From positions 1-64,000 of IMG/VR virus record IMGVR_UViG_3300037189_018453: a DNA stretch of 64,000 nucleotides. The stretch is one strand, 5' to 3'. Position numbers and translations under genes: made by a program. Position 1 is the first letter of the stretch. Each line of letters opens with the position of its first letter. The notes below the pieces were generated by a model. That model was not told the DNA's origin. It was given only the letters and a program-made list of their open reading frames with translations, and did no database searches. Origin of the DNA: a virus. Below are positions 36,758-47,600 of this stretch, in pieces.

Positions 36758-39700
36758 CTGGTATGCTGTTGGTAATCCTATTGACGGTATTAATAGTGGA
36801 GATTCTACTGGCAGTAGCATAAGCCTAAATGACAATGGGGTAGTACTAGCAATAGGTTCTCCATATTTTGATACAGGTGGTTCCGATAGCGGGGCTGTTA
36901 GAGTTTATGAAAGAATAGGCTTGTCCTGGACTCAGAGAGGATCTGATATTTATGGAGAAACCCTTGGTGACAGACACGGATCTAGTGTTAAACTAAATAG
37001 CGATGGGTCCGTATTGGTAATCGGCGCTCCATTTAATGATGGAGGAGCTATTAATGGCGGTAGCGCTAGAGTATATGATTGGAATAGTACGGATTGGATT
37101 CAAAGAGGAAACGATATAAACGGATCTATCTCTGGTGATGAATTTGGTAAAGATGTGGATATTAGTAGCGACGGCAACACCATCGCAGTCATAAGTACTA
37201 CAGGAATAAAAGTATTCACATGGGAATCTAGTAGCAATAGCTGGATGCCATTAGGGACTATTAACCTTTCTTCTTATGGAGATAGTGGGTTATCATCAGT
37301 ATCTTTGAGCAGCGATGGTTTTACTGTAGCCTATTCTGCTTTACAGACCACTCCTGGTTATGGCGTGGTTAGAGCTTTTGCCTGGAATGGTGCTAATTGG
37401 GTAGCTAAAGGATCCGTTGGCTTTGCATATATTATTAAGCAAGTAGAGCTTAGTAATGATGGCAATACTATGTTTTTTGGATTTGAATATACTGTCGGTG
37501 GTAGTATGCCTCAGTTAGCAGATTACTATAAATACCAATGGAATGGTGCTAATTGGGCAGGATTTTCTATTATTAGCCTTCAGTCTGTCTCTAAGTTGAA
37601 TCCTAGTATAAGCTTAAATGGTTCTGGTTCTTTCGTAGCTCTAAGCGCTACTAACGGCACTTTTGTATATGATATAACAAGTGCTACAGCTGTGCTACGA
37701 GGCTCTGTTATGATAGCCGGCACACATGTTAGCTTGAGTGATAATGGTGAATACATAGCAATAGGAAATGCTTTTTTTGATGGTGCGGGGATGGTGGACA
37801 ATGGTAGAGTAATTATTAATTCTTGGCAAATAGATCCTTCACGAACCCCAACACCAACACCAACAAATACTATCACGCCAACTATTACAACAACACCAAC
37901 AACTACGCCTACGATAACGGCCACAGTCACACCGACTATAACAATAACGCCAACTAGTAGTAATACTCCAACTCCAACAGTCACACCAACAGCAACAACT
38001 ACACCAACAGTCACACCAACAGCAACAACTACACCAACAGTCACACCAACAGCAACAACTACACCAACAGTCACACCAACAGAAACGGTTACGCCAACAG
38101 TCACACCAACAGAAACGGTTACGCCAACAGTAACTCCTACACAAACCTTAACTAGAAGCATTACCCCCACCAGAACAGCAACTTCTACTGTTACTCCAAC
38201 AACCACACCAACAGTAACAACTACACCAACAGTCACACCAACAACAACGGTTACGCCAACAGTAACTCCTACACAAACCTTAACTAGAAGCATTACTCCC
38301 ACTAGCACAGCAACTCCTACGGTTACGCCAACTAATACAGTCACGCCAACAGTTACTGTTACAAACAGTATTACCCCCACCCAGACACCGACCGCGACAC
38401 TGTCTCCAACACCAACTCCGAGTTTGAATTTATTATTGCCGGGCTTAGATATTGATAATCTTAATAAAGCCAACTATAAAAAATGTGTTGAATGGCAAGG
38501 GTCAACAAATGTATCATCAGTAGGGTATAACGGCTGTCCTAGCGCATATGGCACATTTGATATGAGCGGAAACGTTTGGGAATGGACATCTGATCAAATA
38601 GGTTTTTATCATGGGTCTTATGAGTCCTATGCACACCTATTATTCGGCGGATCTTTTATGGATTCTGCTACTAACATATCTAAAAACTATATTCATAATA
38701 ATTATGGATTAGTACCAGGAACATATAGTTCGTACAGCTCTTTAGATTATGTAGGCTTTAGGCTTGCCTCTAAGAATAATCCTTTATCTTTACCTAATTT
38801 TGCACAAGTTCAAGACAATAACAACAATCCTTCTATCTTAAACGATATTAATATTTATGGTGTCAGTAGAAATAATAATATTTGGAGTATAAACCCTAAT
38901 TTTAAATTAGCCTCTAATACTAAAACTCATAACAATTTTCTAAATTTAGACTTCGTAGATGGTTTGGCATACGATAATGCTAACAATATATTGTATTATC
39001 ACTATAATGGGGACGGCCTATATGCTTCTGGCTTATATTATAGTTCAATCAATATTAATACTAATACTCAGTTATCCCCACAGCCTTTAGTATCGGGCTC
39101 AGTATTGGTATCTGGGGCCATAACTAATGCCTCTTATTATGATAATAGTTATTGGTATTTTGATAATCAAACCGATGATCTATATAAAATAAATATAATT
39201 TCTTTATCTGGTACGTCATATGCTACTAGTTCCGAAAAATGGGTTGTACCTATGGGTCTGGGTATAAATAATGACGTTAGTGACATATCAATATATGAAG
39301 GAATGCTTTATGGAGTAACAAATAAAGGATTGCTATATGGTATTAATTTAAATGAAAACACTGTTCCTCCATATAATAACCCAACATTATTAGTCAGCGG
39401 TATTATACATGGCGCTGTTAGTAATACTGGTCTTCAAATTGCTTTTGGGAATAATGTATTATATGGTCATGATATTTCTAGTGGTTATTGGTATACTATA
39501 GATATAGACAATGATATAGGAAATACCACACCTATTCTATTAAATAATACAGAATATAGAACTGTTGGTCTTAAAGACTTAGCCGGATCAACCCATAAAG
39601 CTGTTGGTTGTGTAGAGGATAGTTATCTAATTAATAGATTAGAGGTTACTAATAGTGATTATACTAAATATTTAAATATAGTAGATCCTAGTGGCACATT

Positions 39701-41084
39701 TTATCAAACCTCATCTGCTACAAATGGTTTTGGTCAGCCAATAGTACATCCACAAAATGTTTATGCAAATTCTAATTCTTATAATAATGGCGTTATATTT
39801 GATGAATATCAGGACTTTGGATCTAAATATAAAGTTAAGCCCAATATGGATGATAAGCCCGTTGTAGGCATTAATTGGTTTATGGCTGCTCGCTATTGCA
39901 ACTGGCTGCATAATCTGGTTGATAATCCTGATTCTAGACATACGGATTCTGGTGTTTATGATCTATCTACTAATGAAAACATAATAACAATTAATCCGTC
40001 AGGCTCATACTATATACCATCTTTTAATGAAATGTATAAAGCTGCTTATTATAAGGGATCTGGTATAAACAGTGGATACTGGACTTATGCTACTCAAAGT
40101 GATATTGAGCCGGAATGTTCTGATGTTGATGAGTTTGGCATAGGACCATGGGAATATACATCTGATTCTATTTTTGTAGAAGTAAATGATCTTATTCCTC
40201 ATACTAATTATACTATAATATTTTCTGTTGATAAAACTAGCCCATATAATATATCTTTAGACAAATACTCATATTCATTCAGAGCATCCGCATCTTCATT
40301 CTCTATTCCACTATTAATTAAAAAACATAAAATTATTACATCTTGGTCATTAAATGTTAAAGTTTTAGCTAATAATAATGAAATAGTACATTATTCTTCA
40401 AATATTAATTCTGATACTACTTATTCTGTAATTTGTAATAATCATAATATATGTAATATAACAAGAACACCAACACCCACAAAAACGCCCTTTCCAACAC
40501 CTACTAGAACAGTAACTCCTACTCCCACGCCATCTCTAGCACAAAGTATTATTAATTCTCAAGATTATATTATGGTATTTATTGATGAGAGTACTCCATA
40601 TAGTAGTATTAGTAGTGATTGGATTGCCGATGTTAACAAGTTTAATACTCTTATAACCAATCAAAACTATGATCCGTCTAAAATTATATTATTTAATGTT
40701 AGACTTAATAGCTGTCAGAGTATGGGCATATTCCCTCCTAACGCAAGTCCCGCGCTCCCTATTCCATTAACAAATGTCGTAGATACTCCGAGAGAATCCC
40801 CTCCTTGTCCTGTAACTGGTCAAACTTTAACCGGAGCCTTTATTAAGAGCAAAAAAGAGTCTATATGGTCAAATATGCCTACTCCGTCATCCTTACGGCC
40901 AATAAGAATAGTTATTTTTATAGATACTAGCGGCAGTATGAACAGAGAAGCTATTGGTACTGCTGTTGATCAATTTAAAACTTTAATGATTGGTGAAGGC
41001 TATCAGTTACTAGAACAATTATGTAATACTGAGAACTATTTAGATTGGATTTATAAAACAGCTACCGGACTTTCTCCTTGCTAA
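36747..41084 (+). CDS. Large mosaic tail adhesin: propeller, Thr/Pro linker, split SUMF1-like fold, vWA-like end
   Basis: 1445 aa. Residues 1-370: FG-GAP/integrin-like beta-propeller repeats (SSVKLNSDGSVLVIGAPFND). 370-565: Thr/Pro/Val-rich linker. 572-677: normally C-terminal half of a SUMF1/FGE fold (YGTFDMSGNVWEW, VGFRLAS). 680-950: propeller-like segment. 953-1120: normally N-terminal SUMF1 half (INRLEVTNSDY, NWLHN, FNEMYKAAYY). 1120-1270: unknown beta domain, then a second Thr/Pro stretch. 1280-1445: vWA-like domain with IDESTPYSS and the MIDAS-type DTSGS at 1393-1397. Catalytic function is unlikely; it looks like a receptor-binding protein. A strong AAGGAG site precedes the ATG. Confidence 0.72.
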   Translation: MSYNWYAVGNPIDGINSGDSTGSSISLNDNGVVLAIGSPYFDTGGSDSGAVRVYERIGLSWTQRGSDIYGETLGDRHGSSVKLNSDGSVLVIGAPFNDGGAINGGSARVYDWNSTDWIQRGNDINGSISGDEFGKDVDISSDGNTIAVISTTGIKVFTWESSSNSWMPLGTINLSSYGDSGLSSVSLSSDGFTVAYSALQTTPGYGVVRAFAWNGANWVAKGSVGFAYIIKQVELSNDGNTMFFGFEYTVGGSMPQLADYYKYQWNGANWAGFSIISLQSVSKLNPSISLNGSGSFVALSATNGTFVYDITSATAVLRGSVMIAGTHVSLSDNGEYIAIGNAFFDGAGMVDNGRVIINSWQIDPSRTPTPTPTNTITPTITTTPTTTPTITATVTPTITITPTSSNTPTPTVTPTATTTPTVTPTATTTPTVTPTATTTPTVTPTETVTPTVTPTETVTPTVTPTQTLTRSITPTRTATSTVTPTTTPTVTTTPTVTPTTTVTPTVTPTQTLTRSITPTSTATPTVTPTNTVTPTVTVTNSITPTQTPTATLSPTPTPSLNLLLPGLDIDNLNKANYKKCVEWQGSTNVSSVGYNGCPSAYGTFDMSGNVWEWTSDQIGFYHGSYESYAHLLFGGSFMDSATNISKNYIHNNYGLVPGTYSSYSSLDYVGFRLASKNNPLSLPNFAQVQDNNNNPSILNDINIYGVSRNNNIWSINPNFKLASNTKTHNNFLNLDFVDGLAYDNANNILYYHYNGDGLYASGLYYSSININTNTQLSPQPLVSGSVLVSGAITNASYYDNSYWYFDNQTDDLYKINIISLSGTSYATSSEKWVVPMGLGINNDVSDISIYEGMLYGVTNKGLLYGINLNENTVPPYNNPTLLVSGIIHGAVSNTGLQIAFGNNVLYGHDISSGYWYTIDIDNDIGNTTPILLNNTEYRTVGLKDLAGSTHKAVGCVEDSYLINRLEVTNSDYTKYLNIVDPSGTFYQTSSATNGFGQPIVHPQNVYANSNSYNNGVIFDEYQDFGSKYKVKPNMDDKPVVGINWFMAARYCNWLHNLVDNPDSRHTDSGVYDLSTNENIITINPSGSYYIPSFNEMYKAAYYKGSGINSGYWTYATQSDIEPECSDVDEFGIGPWEYTSDSIFVEVNDLIPHTNYTIIFSVDKTSPYNISLDKYSYSFRASASSFSIPLLIKKHKIITSWSLNVKVLANNNEIVHYSSNINSDTTYSVICNNHNICNITRTPTPTKTPFPTPTRTVTPTPTPSLAQSIINSQDYIMVFIDESTPYSSISSDWIADVNKFNTLITNQNYDPSKIILFNVRLNSCQSMGIFPPNASPALPIPLTNVVDTPRESPPCPVTGQTLTGAFIKSKKESIWSNMPTPSSLRPIRIVIFIDTSGSMNREAIGTAVDQFKTLMIGEGYQLLEQLCNTENYLDWIYKTATGLSPC
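37981..38130 (+). repeat. 30-bp tandem repeats encoding the Thr/Pro-rich linker
   Basis: Five 30-bp units lie head to tail: three identical copies (37981-38070) and two identical copies of a variant (38071-38130). Each encodes ten residues such as TPTATTTPTV. Further downstream a block of about 50 bp is duplicated (around 38118-38169 and 38249-38300). Near-identical copies imply recent slippage or recombination that can change linker length. Confidence 0.9.
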
Positions 41085-41091
41085 TATATCT

Positions 41092-41109
41092 TATTATATT
41101 AATATAATA
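41092..41109. other. 18-bp AT-only perfect palindrome between genes
   Basis: TATTATATT is followed directly by its reverse complement AATATAATA, starting 8 nt after the stop of the mosaic adhesin gene. With no GC pairs and no U-tract it is a poor terminator. It could be a protein-binding site, but AT-rich sequence makes chance palindromes more common. Confidence 0.35.
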
Positions 41110-41136
41110 CTGAAGTTTGTCATAAAAGGACCAATA

Positions 41137-42579
41137 ATGTTAACATCCTGTAATAGTGCTAATTATAATAATACCGCAGACTGGAATTCTGTGGACGGAA
41201 ATTTAACAACAGTAGGATCTAGTGGACGATCTAGCTATTATGGCACTTATGATCAAGCAGGAAATATTAATGAGCTATTAGATAGTTTTAGTGGAGGCTT
41301 TTCTATATATAGAGGAGGATCATATCAGTCTTCGCAATCTATGATAACCAAAACTTATTTTGGCGTAGCAACACTAGATTTAAAAAGTGGAGATGTTGGA
41401 TTTCGTTTAGCTAAAACTGTTGATTTTATTGATAGTGTAAATTATGTAGTTGTTGGTAATACTAATAATATAGCTGATTCTAGTAATAATAATTTTGGCA
41501 GTGTCAATTATAACTATCAAATTCAAAAATATCCAGTAACTAATGATGAATATGCGGCATTTCTTAATGCTGTTGGCGCCAGTTCTCGTCCGTTAGGCTT
41601 ATGGGTGTCTCAAATGGGAGATAGCCGACAAAGAGGAGGTATTAGTAGATCTGGTTCTTCAACAACAGCGTACTCATATTCTGTTTTACCTAATATGGGA
41701 AATAAACCAGTAAATTTTATGAACTGGTTTAATGCTGTTAGATATATTAACTGGTTATATAACAACAAACCTATAGGTTTACCTGGTCCAAGCACTACAG
41801 AAAACGGAGTATATCTTTTAACTAATTTTGCTACTAGCGGACCAAAACCTTCTCCACAGAATAAAGAGTCGTATTGGTTACCAAATGAAAATGAGTGGTA
41901 TAAAGCTGCTTATTTTGATCCTAATAAAAGCGGAAGTCCTGGCTATTGGACATATGCTACTATGTCTGATATTTTACCGGATTCTGTAGTGAGCGATAAT
42001 TTTGGCACTCCGAATAATACATGGGGTACGCCTAATGTGTGTATTAGTCCGACTCCTACTAGAACGGTTACTCCTACCGCCACACCAACCTCTAGCCTAA
42101 CTCCCACCCCCTCTATTACTGTATCAGTTAGTCCCACACTTACTCCTACTAAAACGCCTACTCCTACTCCTACTCTTACCATCACACTAACAAGAAGTCC
42201 GACCCCGTCTGTGACAGTTACTCGTTCACTAACGCCCACAAGATCTCTTACTCCTAGTGTTACTCCTTCTTTATCAATGACACTAACCCCTACTCGTACT
42301 CCAACAGCCACTAGAACACCAACTCCGTCTATTACTCCAACAAGAACAGTAACGCCAACACCTTCAAAAAGTTTATGTGCTCCTATTCATATTGGACAAC
42401 TTATTTACCAAGACCAAGTTTATGCTAATGATGAAATTAAAGTTCTATATAAAGGATTTTTATTTGATGGTAAAATCATACCTAATTCTTTGACATTGTT
42501 TGAGAATAATTTGGCTAGTTCTACACCAACTTCAACACCAACCCCCACTCCCACCCCGACATTAAGCAGATCAGTGTAA
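41137..42579 (+). CDS. Adhesin with permuted SUMF1-like domain and Thr/Pro-rich tail
   Basis: 480 aa. The protein starts almost directly with the normally C-terminal SUMF1/FGE half (ANYNN near 8-12, YYGTYDQAGN, GGSY, VGFRLAK near 86-92), then the normally N-terminal half (YQIQKYPVTNDEYAAFLNAV from 127, NWLYNN, YWLPNENEWYKAAYF near 246-260, WTYAT). Residues 305-410 are Thr/Pro-rich. A small domain with QLIYQDQVYANDEIKVLYKG follows, then a second Thr/Pro tail. No signal peptide is present, as expected for a virion part. AAAGGACC precedes the start. It is the smallest and clearest example of the swapped order. Confidence 0.7.
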   Translation: MLTSCNSANYNNTADWNSVDGNLTTVGSSGRSSYYGTYDQAGNINELLDSFSGGFSIYRGGSYQSSQSMITKTYFGVATLDLKSGDVGFRLAKTVDFIDSVNYVVVGNTNNIADSSNNNFGSVNYNYQIQKYPVTNDEYAAFLNAVGASSRPLGLWVSQMGDSRQRGGISRSGSSTTAYSYSVLPNMGNKPVNFMNWFNAVRYINWLYNNKPIGLPGPSTTENGVYLLTNFATSGPKPSPQNKESYWLPNENEWYKAAYFDPNKSGSPGYWTYATMSDILPDSVVSDNFGTPNNTWGTPNVCISPTPTRTVTPTATPTSSLTPTPSITVSVSPTLTPTKTPTPTPTLTITLTRSPTPSVTVTRSLTPTRSLTPSVTPSLSMTLTPTRTPTATRTPTPSITPTRTVTPTPSKSLCAPIHIGQLIYQDQVYANDEIKVLYKGFLFDGKIIPNSLTLFENNLASSTPTSTPTPTPTPTLSRSV

Positions 42580-42604
42580 AAGGATATTTTAATAGGACAC
42601 AAGC

Positions 42605-44668
42605 ATGGTATATTCATCGGAAATACTTGACACAGTATTAACAGCACAAACAGCTACACAGCCACAACCAGCAGTAGCAGTACGTTGGAATGGATCTGGT
42701 GTTCATGAAATCGCTGGTCCAACTCCATTTGTTGATATTAGTTATACCACAGAAAGAAATGCTGCTGGAGGAGCAGAAGTATTAACCACCAAGATTACAC
42801 TAACTGGTAAAATTGTACGCACCGGTAATCCTGGTACTTTAACGTCCTTTGGAAGCGGAGTTACTCCTGTAGTAACAGGTATTAATCAGCTTAAATCATT
42901 ATTTACAAAGGATGATTTTGGGGTGTTGTCAATCACATGTGCTGGGGCTCCGTCGTCTAGTCAGCCTCCGGGTCAGATTTTTGCCGCTACCGGCGTACGT
43001 GTAATGAGTATGGATTTTTCTAAAACCACAGACAATTGGGTGACTACAGCAGACTATACAATAGTATTAGAAGCCAATGAGTCTGCAATATCCGGTTTTT
43101 CAGTTAAAGGAACGGTCGATTCATGGAATATCGAACCATTAGAAGAGTATACATATGCTTCATATAGAACTAAAGTTCAACAAAAGCAAGAATATCATAA
43201 TCCTAAGATGAAACCAACATCTCCTGCCGCGAATAATCCTCAGCCAGTAAATACTAGTAGCGCTAGTACTAGAACTGGATCAGGAGCTACTCCCGGCGTA
43301 GATGTTGATTTGGATATTATCTCAATACCACAATTTAGAGTTTCTCGTACCGTTAGCGCTATCGGAGTACCGTCTGGAACAGGAAATAATGCACAATATA
43401 GTACATATTTAAATGCTAAAAAATGGGTAGACTATAGATTAGGCTACGGTATTAATAGCTGGAGCACCTATCCTGGACAAACTAGTCCAGCACCCGTTAC
43501 CGGATTAATAGCTATTGGTCCAGCCACTTCGATCAATACTACTCCTCCTAATATACCTAATCCATGGCCACACCTATCAGGAGGTGGTTATTTATATAAT
43601 CATTTAAGATCTATTAATTTTAGTATTACGGAAGCTAAATATGAGGTTACAGATACATGGTTGGCTATGCCCACTGGTATCAGATATATAGAAGATTATA
43701 GCGTAGAAATGTCAACAGATGAAAAATATATACATACTGTTAGAGTACAAGGAGAAATTAAAGGCTTAAGTATGGCGGCTGCGGGAGCGTTAACAGGTAA
43801 TCCTGGTTTAATAAATGAGCTTGCTCCTACCAGATTAGATCTATCATATAGTAGCGGATTAATTAGCGGATTATTGACGACCGGCCCTCAAAAGCTTTTA
43901 GACGTTGCAGACCAAAATTCTCCAGATACTAATCAGTTTTATGGTAGTAAATATGCAAATGCTGCTAGTGGATGGTTAAGTGATATTAAACCATATCTCT
44001 ATCGTAGAGCTTGTTTGGTGATGAATAGTAAAGATCGTAATACTCCGTACATTAATGCTGCAACCAATCCTCCACCACCACCAAATAATCCTATGTATTC
44101 TACTCTGGGATTATTAAATATTATACCAGTCAGCACATCAGAAGGACACAATCCTCGTAAAGGTACTATCTCATATAGTTATGAATTTAATAATAAGTTT
44201 ACTATTATTAGTGGTGTTATTAGTGAAAATATTACTATGTCAGATACCGGACCAACAGACGTTATTGGAGAAGCATTTGTATTAGGTCGAGCATTAGGAC
44301 CTATACTGCAAAACTTAGGAACAAAAACATCTAGTAGCAAAGAGATTAGTATAGAAGTATTAGTTGTTCCGCCGTCATCCTTAAAAGGATTTTTCATGCA
44401 AAATATCGATTGTCCTTTGTGGACCGGAGGCACAATCTTTCAGACTATTACTGGTATTATTGAAGGACTAAAACCTTTCGGAGATAGACCAGGTTATATG
44501 TTTGGTACTCCAATTGTTGGTCGAAGTTTAGGCCCAATGGGAGCTAGAGGACAAGTATTTGTTAAGGGAGATAATGTAACATGGGAACCAACTAATGGAC
44601 GATTTGTTAAAACTGTTAGTTGGGTATATCAACAATGCTCTAATGATAAGAACTGGATGGATCATTAA
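42605..44668 (+). CDS. Distal tail / baseplate protein
   Basis: 687 aa. Several beta-rich segments repeat a similar theme: VDISYTTERN...TTKITLTGKIV, YEVTDTWLAM...HTVRVQGEIKG and GTISYSYEFNN...EISIEVLVVPP, each resembling a tail-tube-like or distal-tail beta sandwich. A proline run (PPPPPNNP) lies between. The gene is directly upstream of the hub-like gene (2-nt gap). The distal-tail role is inferred from gene order and fold pattern, and no family name can be fixed from sequence alone. Confidence 0.5.
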   Translation: MVYSSEILDTVLTAQTATQPQPAVAVRWNGSGVHEIAGPTPFVDISYTTERNAAGGAEVLTTKITLTGKIVRTGNPGTLTSFGSGVTPVVTGINQLKSLFTKDDFGVLSITCAGAPSSSQPPGQIFAATGVRVMSMDFSKTTDNWVTTADYTIVLEANESAISGFSVKGTVDSWNIEPLEEYTYASYRTKVQQKQEYHNPKMKPTSPAANNPQPVNTSSASTRTGSGATPGVDVDLDIISIPQFRVSRTVSAIGVPSGTGNNAQYSTYLNAKKWVDYRLGYGINSWSTYPGQTSPAPVTGLIAIGPATSINTTPPNIPNPWPHLSGGGYLYNHLRSINFSITEAKYEVTDTWLAMPTGIRYIEDYSVEMSTDEKYIHTVRVQGEIKGLSMAAAGALTGNPGLINELAPTRLDLSYSSGLISGLLTTGPQKLLDVADQNSPDTNQFYGSKYANAASGWLSDIKPYLYRRACLVMNSKDRNTPYINAATNPPPPPNNPMYSTLGLLNIIPVSTSEGHNPRKGTISYSYEFNNKFTIISGVISENITMSDTGPTDVIGEAFVLGRALGPILQNLGTKTSSSKEISIEVLVVPPSSLKGFFMQNIDCPLWTGGTIFQTITGIIEGLKPFGDRPGYMFGTPIVGRSLGPMGARGQVFVKGDNVTWEPTNGRFVKTVSWVYQQCSNDKNWMDH

Positions 44669-44670
44669 AA

Positions 44671-47600
44671 ATGCCAACTCAACCGTGCTCAAACGAACCA
44701 AAATTAATAGCTCAAACATTATTTTTAGGAGCTAGTGTTTCTAGTTTTAATACTAGCTTAGGCTGGGGTAATCAGCCGTCTCAGTTAACAGTTAATCTTG
44801 TAGAAGATGACTTTGCTTATGGATGTGGTAAAAACCAAAATCCATCTTCTCTTTCTGCAGGATCTGGTATGTATGATCAGTATCTAACATCTAGACCTGT
44901 CTCTGATCCTCGTTTACTTACTTATACCGATAACCATTATAACACTTGTGTCGGAGACAATTGCTATATTAATAAACCAGATAGCGTTATGTTTAACAGT
45001 AGCATACATGGTCTAGAAAACCGTATTCTGCCAGGCAAAGTATACTATGCACTAGATCCAATGATGGGATTGGTATCTAGATATTGGACAGGACCAGACC
45101 CTGGATTTTTTGGTAGAAAAACTCGTATGAAAGAAGATGGTACTTATAATAGCTCTAACCAAGATGCTCATCCTGATTATGCTTATGATATTATAGATAC
45201 TCCAGTATACTTTAAAATGGGCAATTTCTCATTTGGAGGCTTTGTACAATCTTGGAATCGTACAGTATCTACTGGAGGTAAAAGCTATAGCGTTATAGTT
45301 AATAGTGCTCAATCTATTTTAAATTCGTGCTATGTTATAGTAGACAAATACGGCGGTTCTATTTTTAGTAAATCTACAAGTAGCCAAGCAACGAATTTTT
45401 ATGGTTCTCCAAAAAATTATCTACTTAAAGCAGGAGCTGAGTATAATCTAAGAGAATTATCTCGCGGTGTGTTACCTAATGTATTTAATGTTTATGGATT
45501 TTTAGAGTCTTTTGGAGTAGACGGATTTGGTGTAGCAAAACCGAGTGATAATGGAGTTAGCGTCAATAAAATTGTAGAAGGTTTGATAGCTTTAACATCT
45601 ACCACACATACCAGCATCAATAAATTAGACACCGATTTTAATGCCGCTGGCATTGAGGCTCTTAAAAAGGCATTTTCTCCTTTTGGTAGAATAATATCAA
45701 AGTGTATGCAGAGAGAAGATTATCATACTACTAGACAAGGAGGATCCGCTAATAATCTATTTGCGCCCATTACTCCAGCTTTTAATGAATTTGGAGTTAT
45801 CAATCCTCAAGTTTTTAATCATTTTGTGACTCCTGGAGCACCAACTACTAGATGTCAATTTGTTTTGGATTTGGCAGATTTGATCTATACTGATGATTCT
45901 CGTCAAACATATAAAATTCCAAACGATATACGAGTTCAGGGACCTATTATTAGTGTGATGGATCTAATTAATTTAGTAGCAGAACAGACCGGTCATGATA
46001 TAACAATAGATATGGTTCCAACAATCTGGTTAAGACAATTATATCATGTTATAAAAGTACGAGCCGTTAGTAGGCTACAACAACCAAGAAGTAATACTAT
46101 AGATAATACTATTAAATTATTACAGTGTAGTGGTTATCCGGTATCCTCTAATACTTCTGGCAAAGAAAAAAATGATACTCCTGCGCGAGCTATGATTATA
46201 GGAGGATCACAACAACGATTATTACAGATTCAAAGTTATAGACTAGCGTACACTCAAAGTAGTTTCGTGTTTGATCCTAAAAATAAAAAATTCATTAACT
46301 ATTTTTCTTTAAAGGACGGACCATCTCTATACAATACCATGCCTAGGCTTTCCTTAACTCAAAATTACGGCCATGGTAAAATACGATTTCCTAATTTTAA
46401 CAGCACTAGGAATCCAGCTCTAGCAGACGCTATAGGAACATCCAATCAATTAGAAACAGCTTTTGTACAAATTATTAAAGATGAATACGAAATACAAAAA
46501 GTGGTATCAAAACAATGGGATACTAATGATGCTGTATGGACAACTACACCAGAACTAAATGATGGCATAGATATTCATTATGGCAATTACGATCCGGCTA
46601 CAAAAACTAATCATACAGACAGATTTGGTACTGCAGGAGCAGGCAACGCACGATGGTTTCCTATTCATTTAGATCTAATATGTCCATTTTTTGGTTATGT
46701 TCATGATAATGATGTTGCTTTTAAAACTAGTGCCGGATCAACGGATAGTACAACATCGACCAGAGAGATACGTCCAGTATTTTTTGATACGTGGACGGGT
46801 CAGTTAGCAGTAGTAATTAGAGTTAGCGAATTACCAGTAATGTCGGTTAGTCTTACACGAGCATTCTTAGGATCTGAGGATCCTACTACGGGAAATGAAA
46901 TAGGCAAATTTTTTCCTAAGTTTCCTTTACCATATACTTATCAGCCAACCGCTCCTGTTGCTGATACTGCCTTTAATTCTTTAGGAGCTATTAATACTGG
47001 TCCTGTTCCTCCTATAGAATATTTTGTACTAACAGAATCTGAAATTCGAGCAGCATTAGCCGGATTTGATAATTTTCTAGTATATTCTTTGGCCAAAACT
47101 TATAAGCCAGACCTTATAGAAATGGTTAGAAGAGCATATTTTGTTGAGACTAAAAACAAATTAATGAGCGAACTCGGACTCAACAATAATGATGCTACAA
47201 AAGAAGCATCTGATCAAACAGACTGGTATTGGAAATTATTAGGATCAAATATTGCGGGAGACAGTCTGTATCCTACTGTTGTATCTCCCGATAAAAACGA
47301 TGGTAGTCAATATATTCAAGAAAAAGCTTTACAAGATTTAAAAATTATTCATAGATTTATTGCCGAGGTAGGTAAATTTTATGGAAAAAAATACATGGTT
47401 CATCCTGGTAATGCATTACAGTGTTTTAGAGACGAAAGTATAGCGAATATAGCATTTCCAACCAATATTGGTTATGGATATGCCTTTTCTGGTGACGGCA
47501 AAATCACATATAACTATGAACCAACAAATGATGGTGCTTGGGAAGAATATGGTAATATTATAGACGACGGAATTGTGGTGGGTAGTTCAGAATGGTATAA

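Noticed and set aside
37839-38144. Minus-strand Cys/Trp-rich 101-aa frame that looks like a metallothionein-like peptide
   Set aside because: It is another shadow of the same 30-bp tandem repeats read in a third frame, with no ribosome site or operon context.
37580-38473. Long minus-strand open frame over the Thr/Pro repeats (297 aa, Val/Gly-rich)
   Set aside because: It is the mirror image of the repeat that encodes the Thr/Pro linker of the + strand adhesin; its V/G periodicity comes from the repeats, and the + strand gene has clear domains on both sides.
24049-42579. Diversity-generating retroelement acting on the SUMF1-like (C-type-lectin) folds
   Set aside because: No reverse transcriptase and no repeated template/variable pair is visible in the window; such elements could lie outside it.
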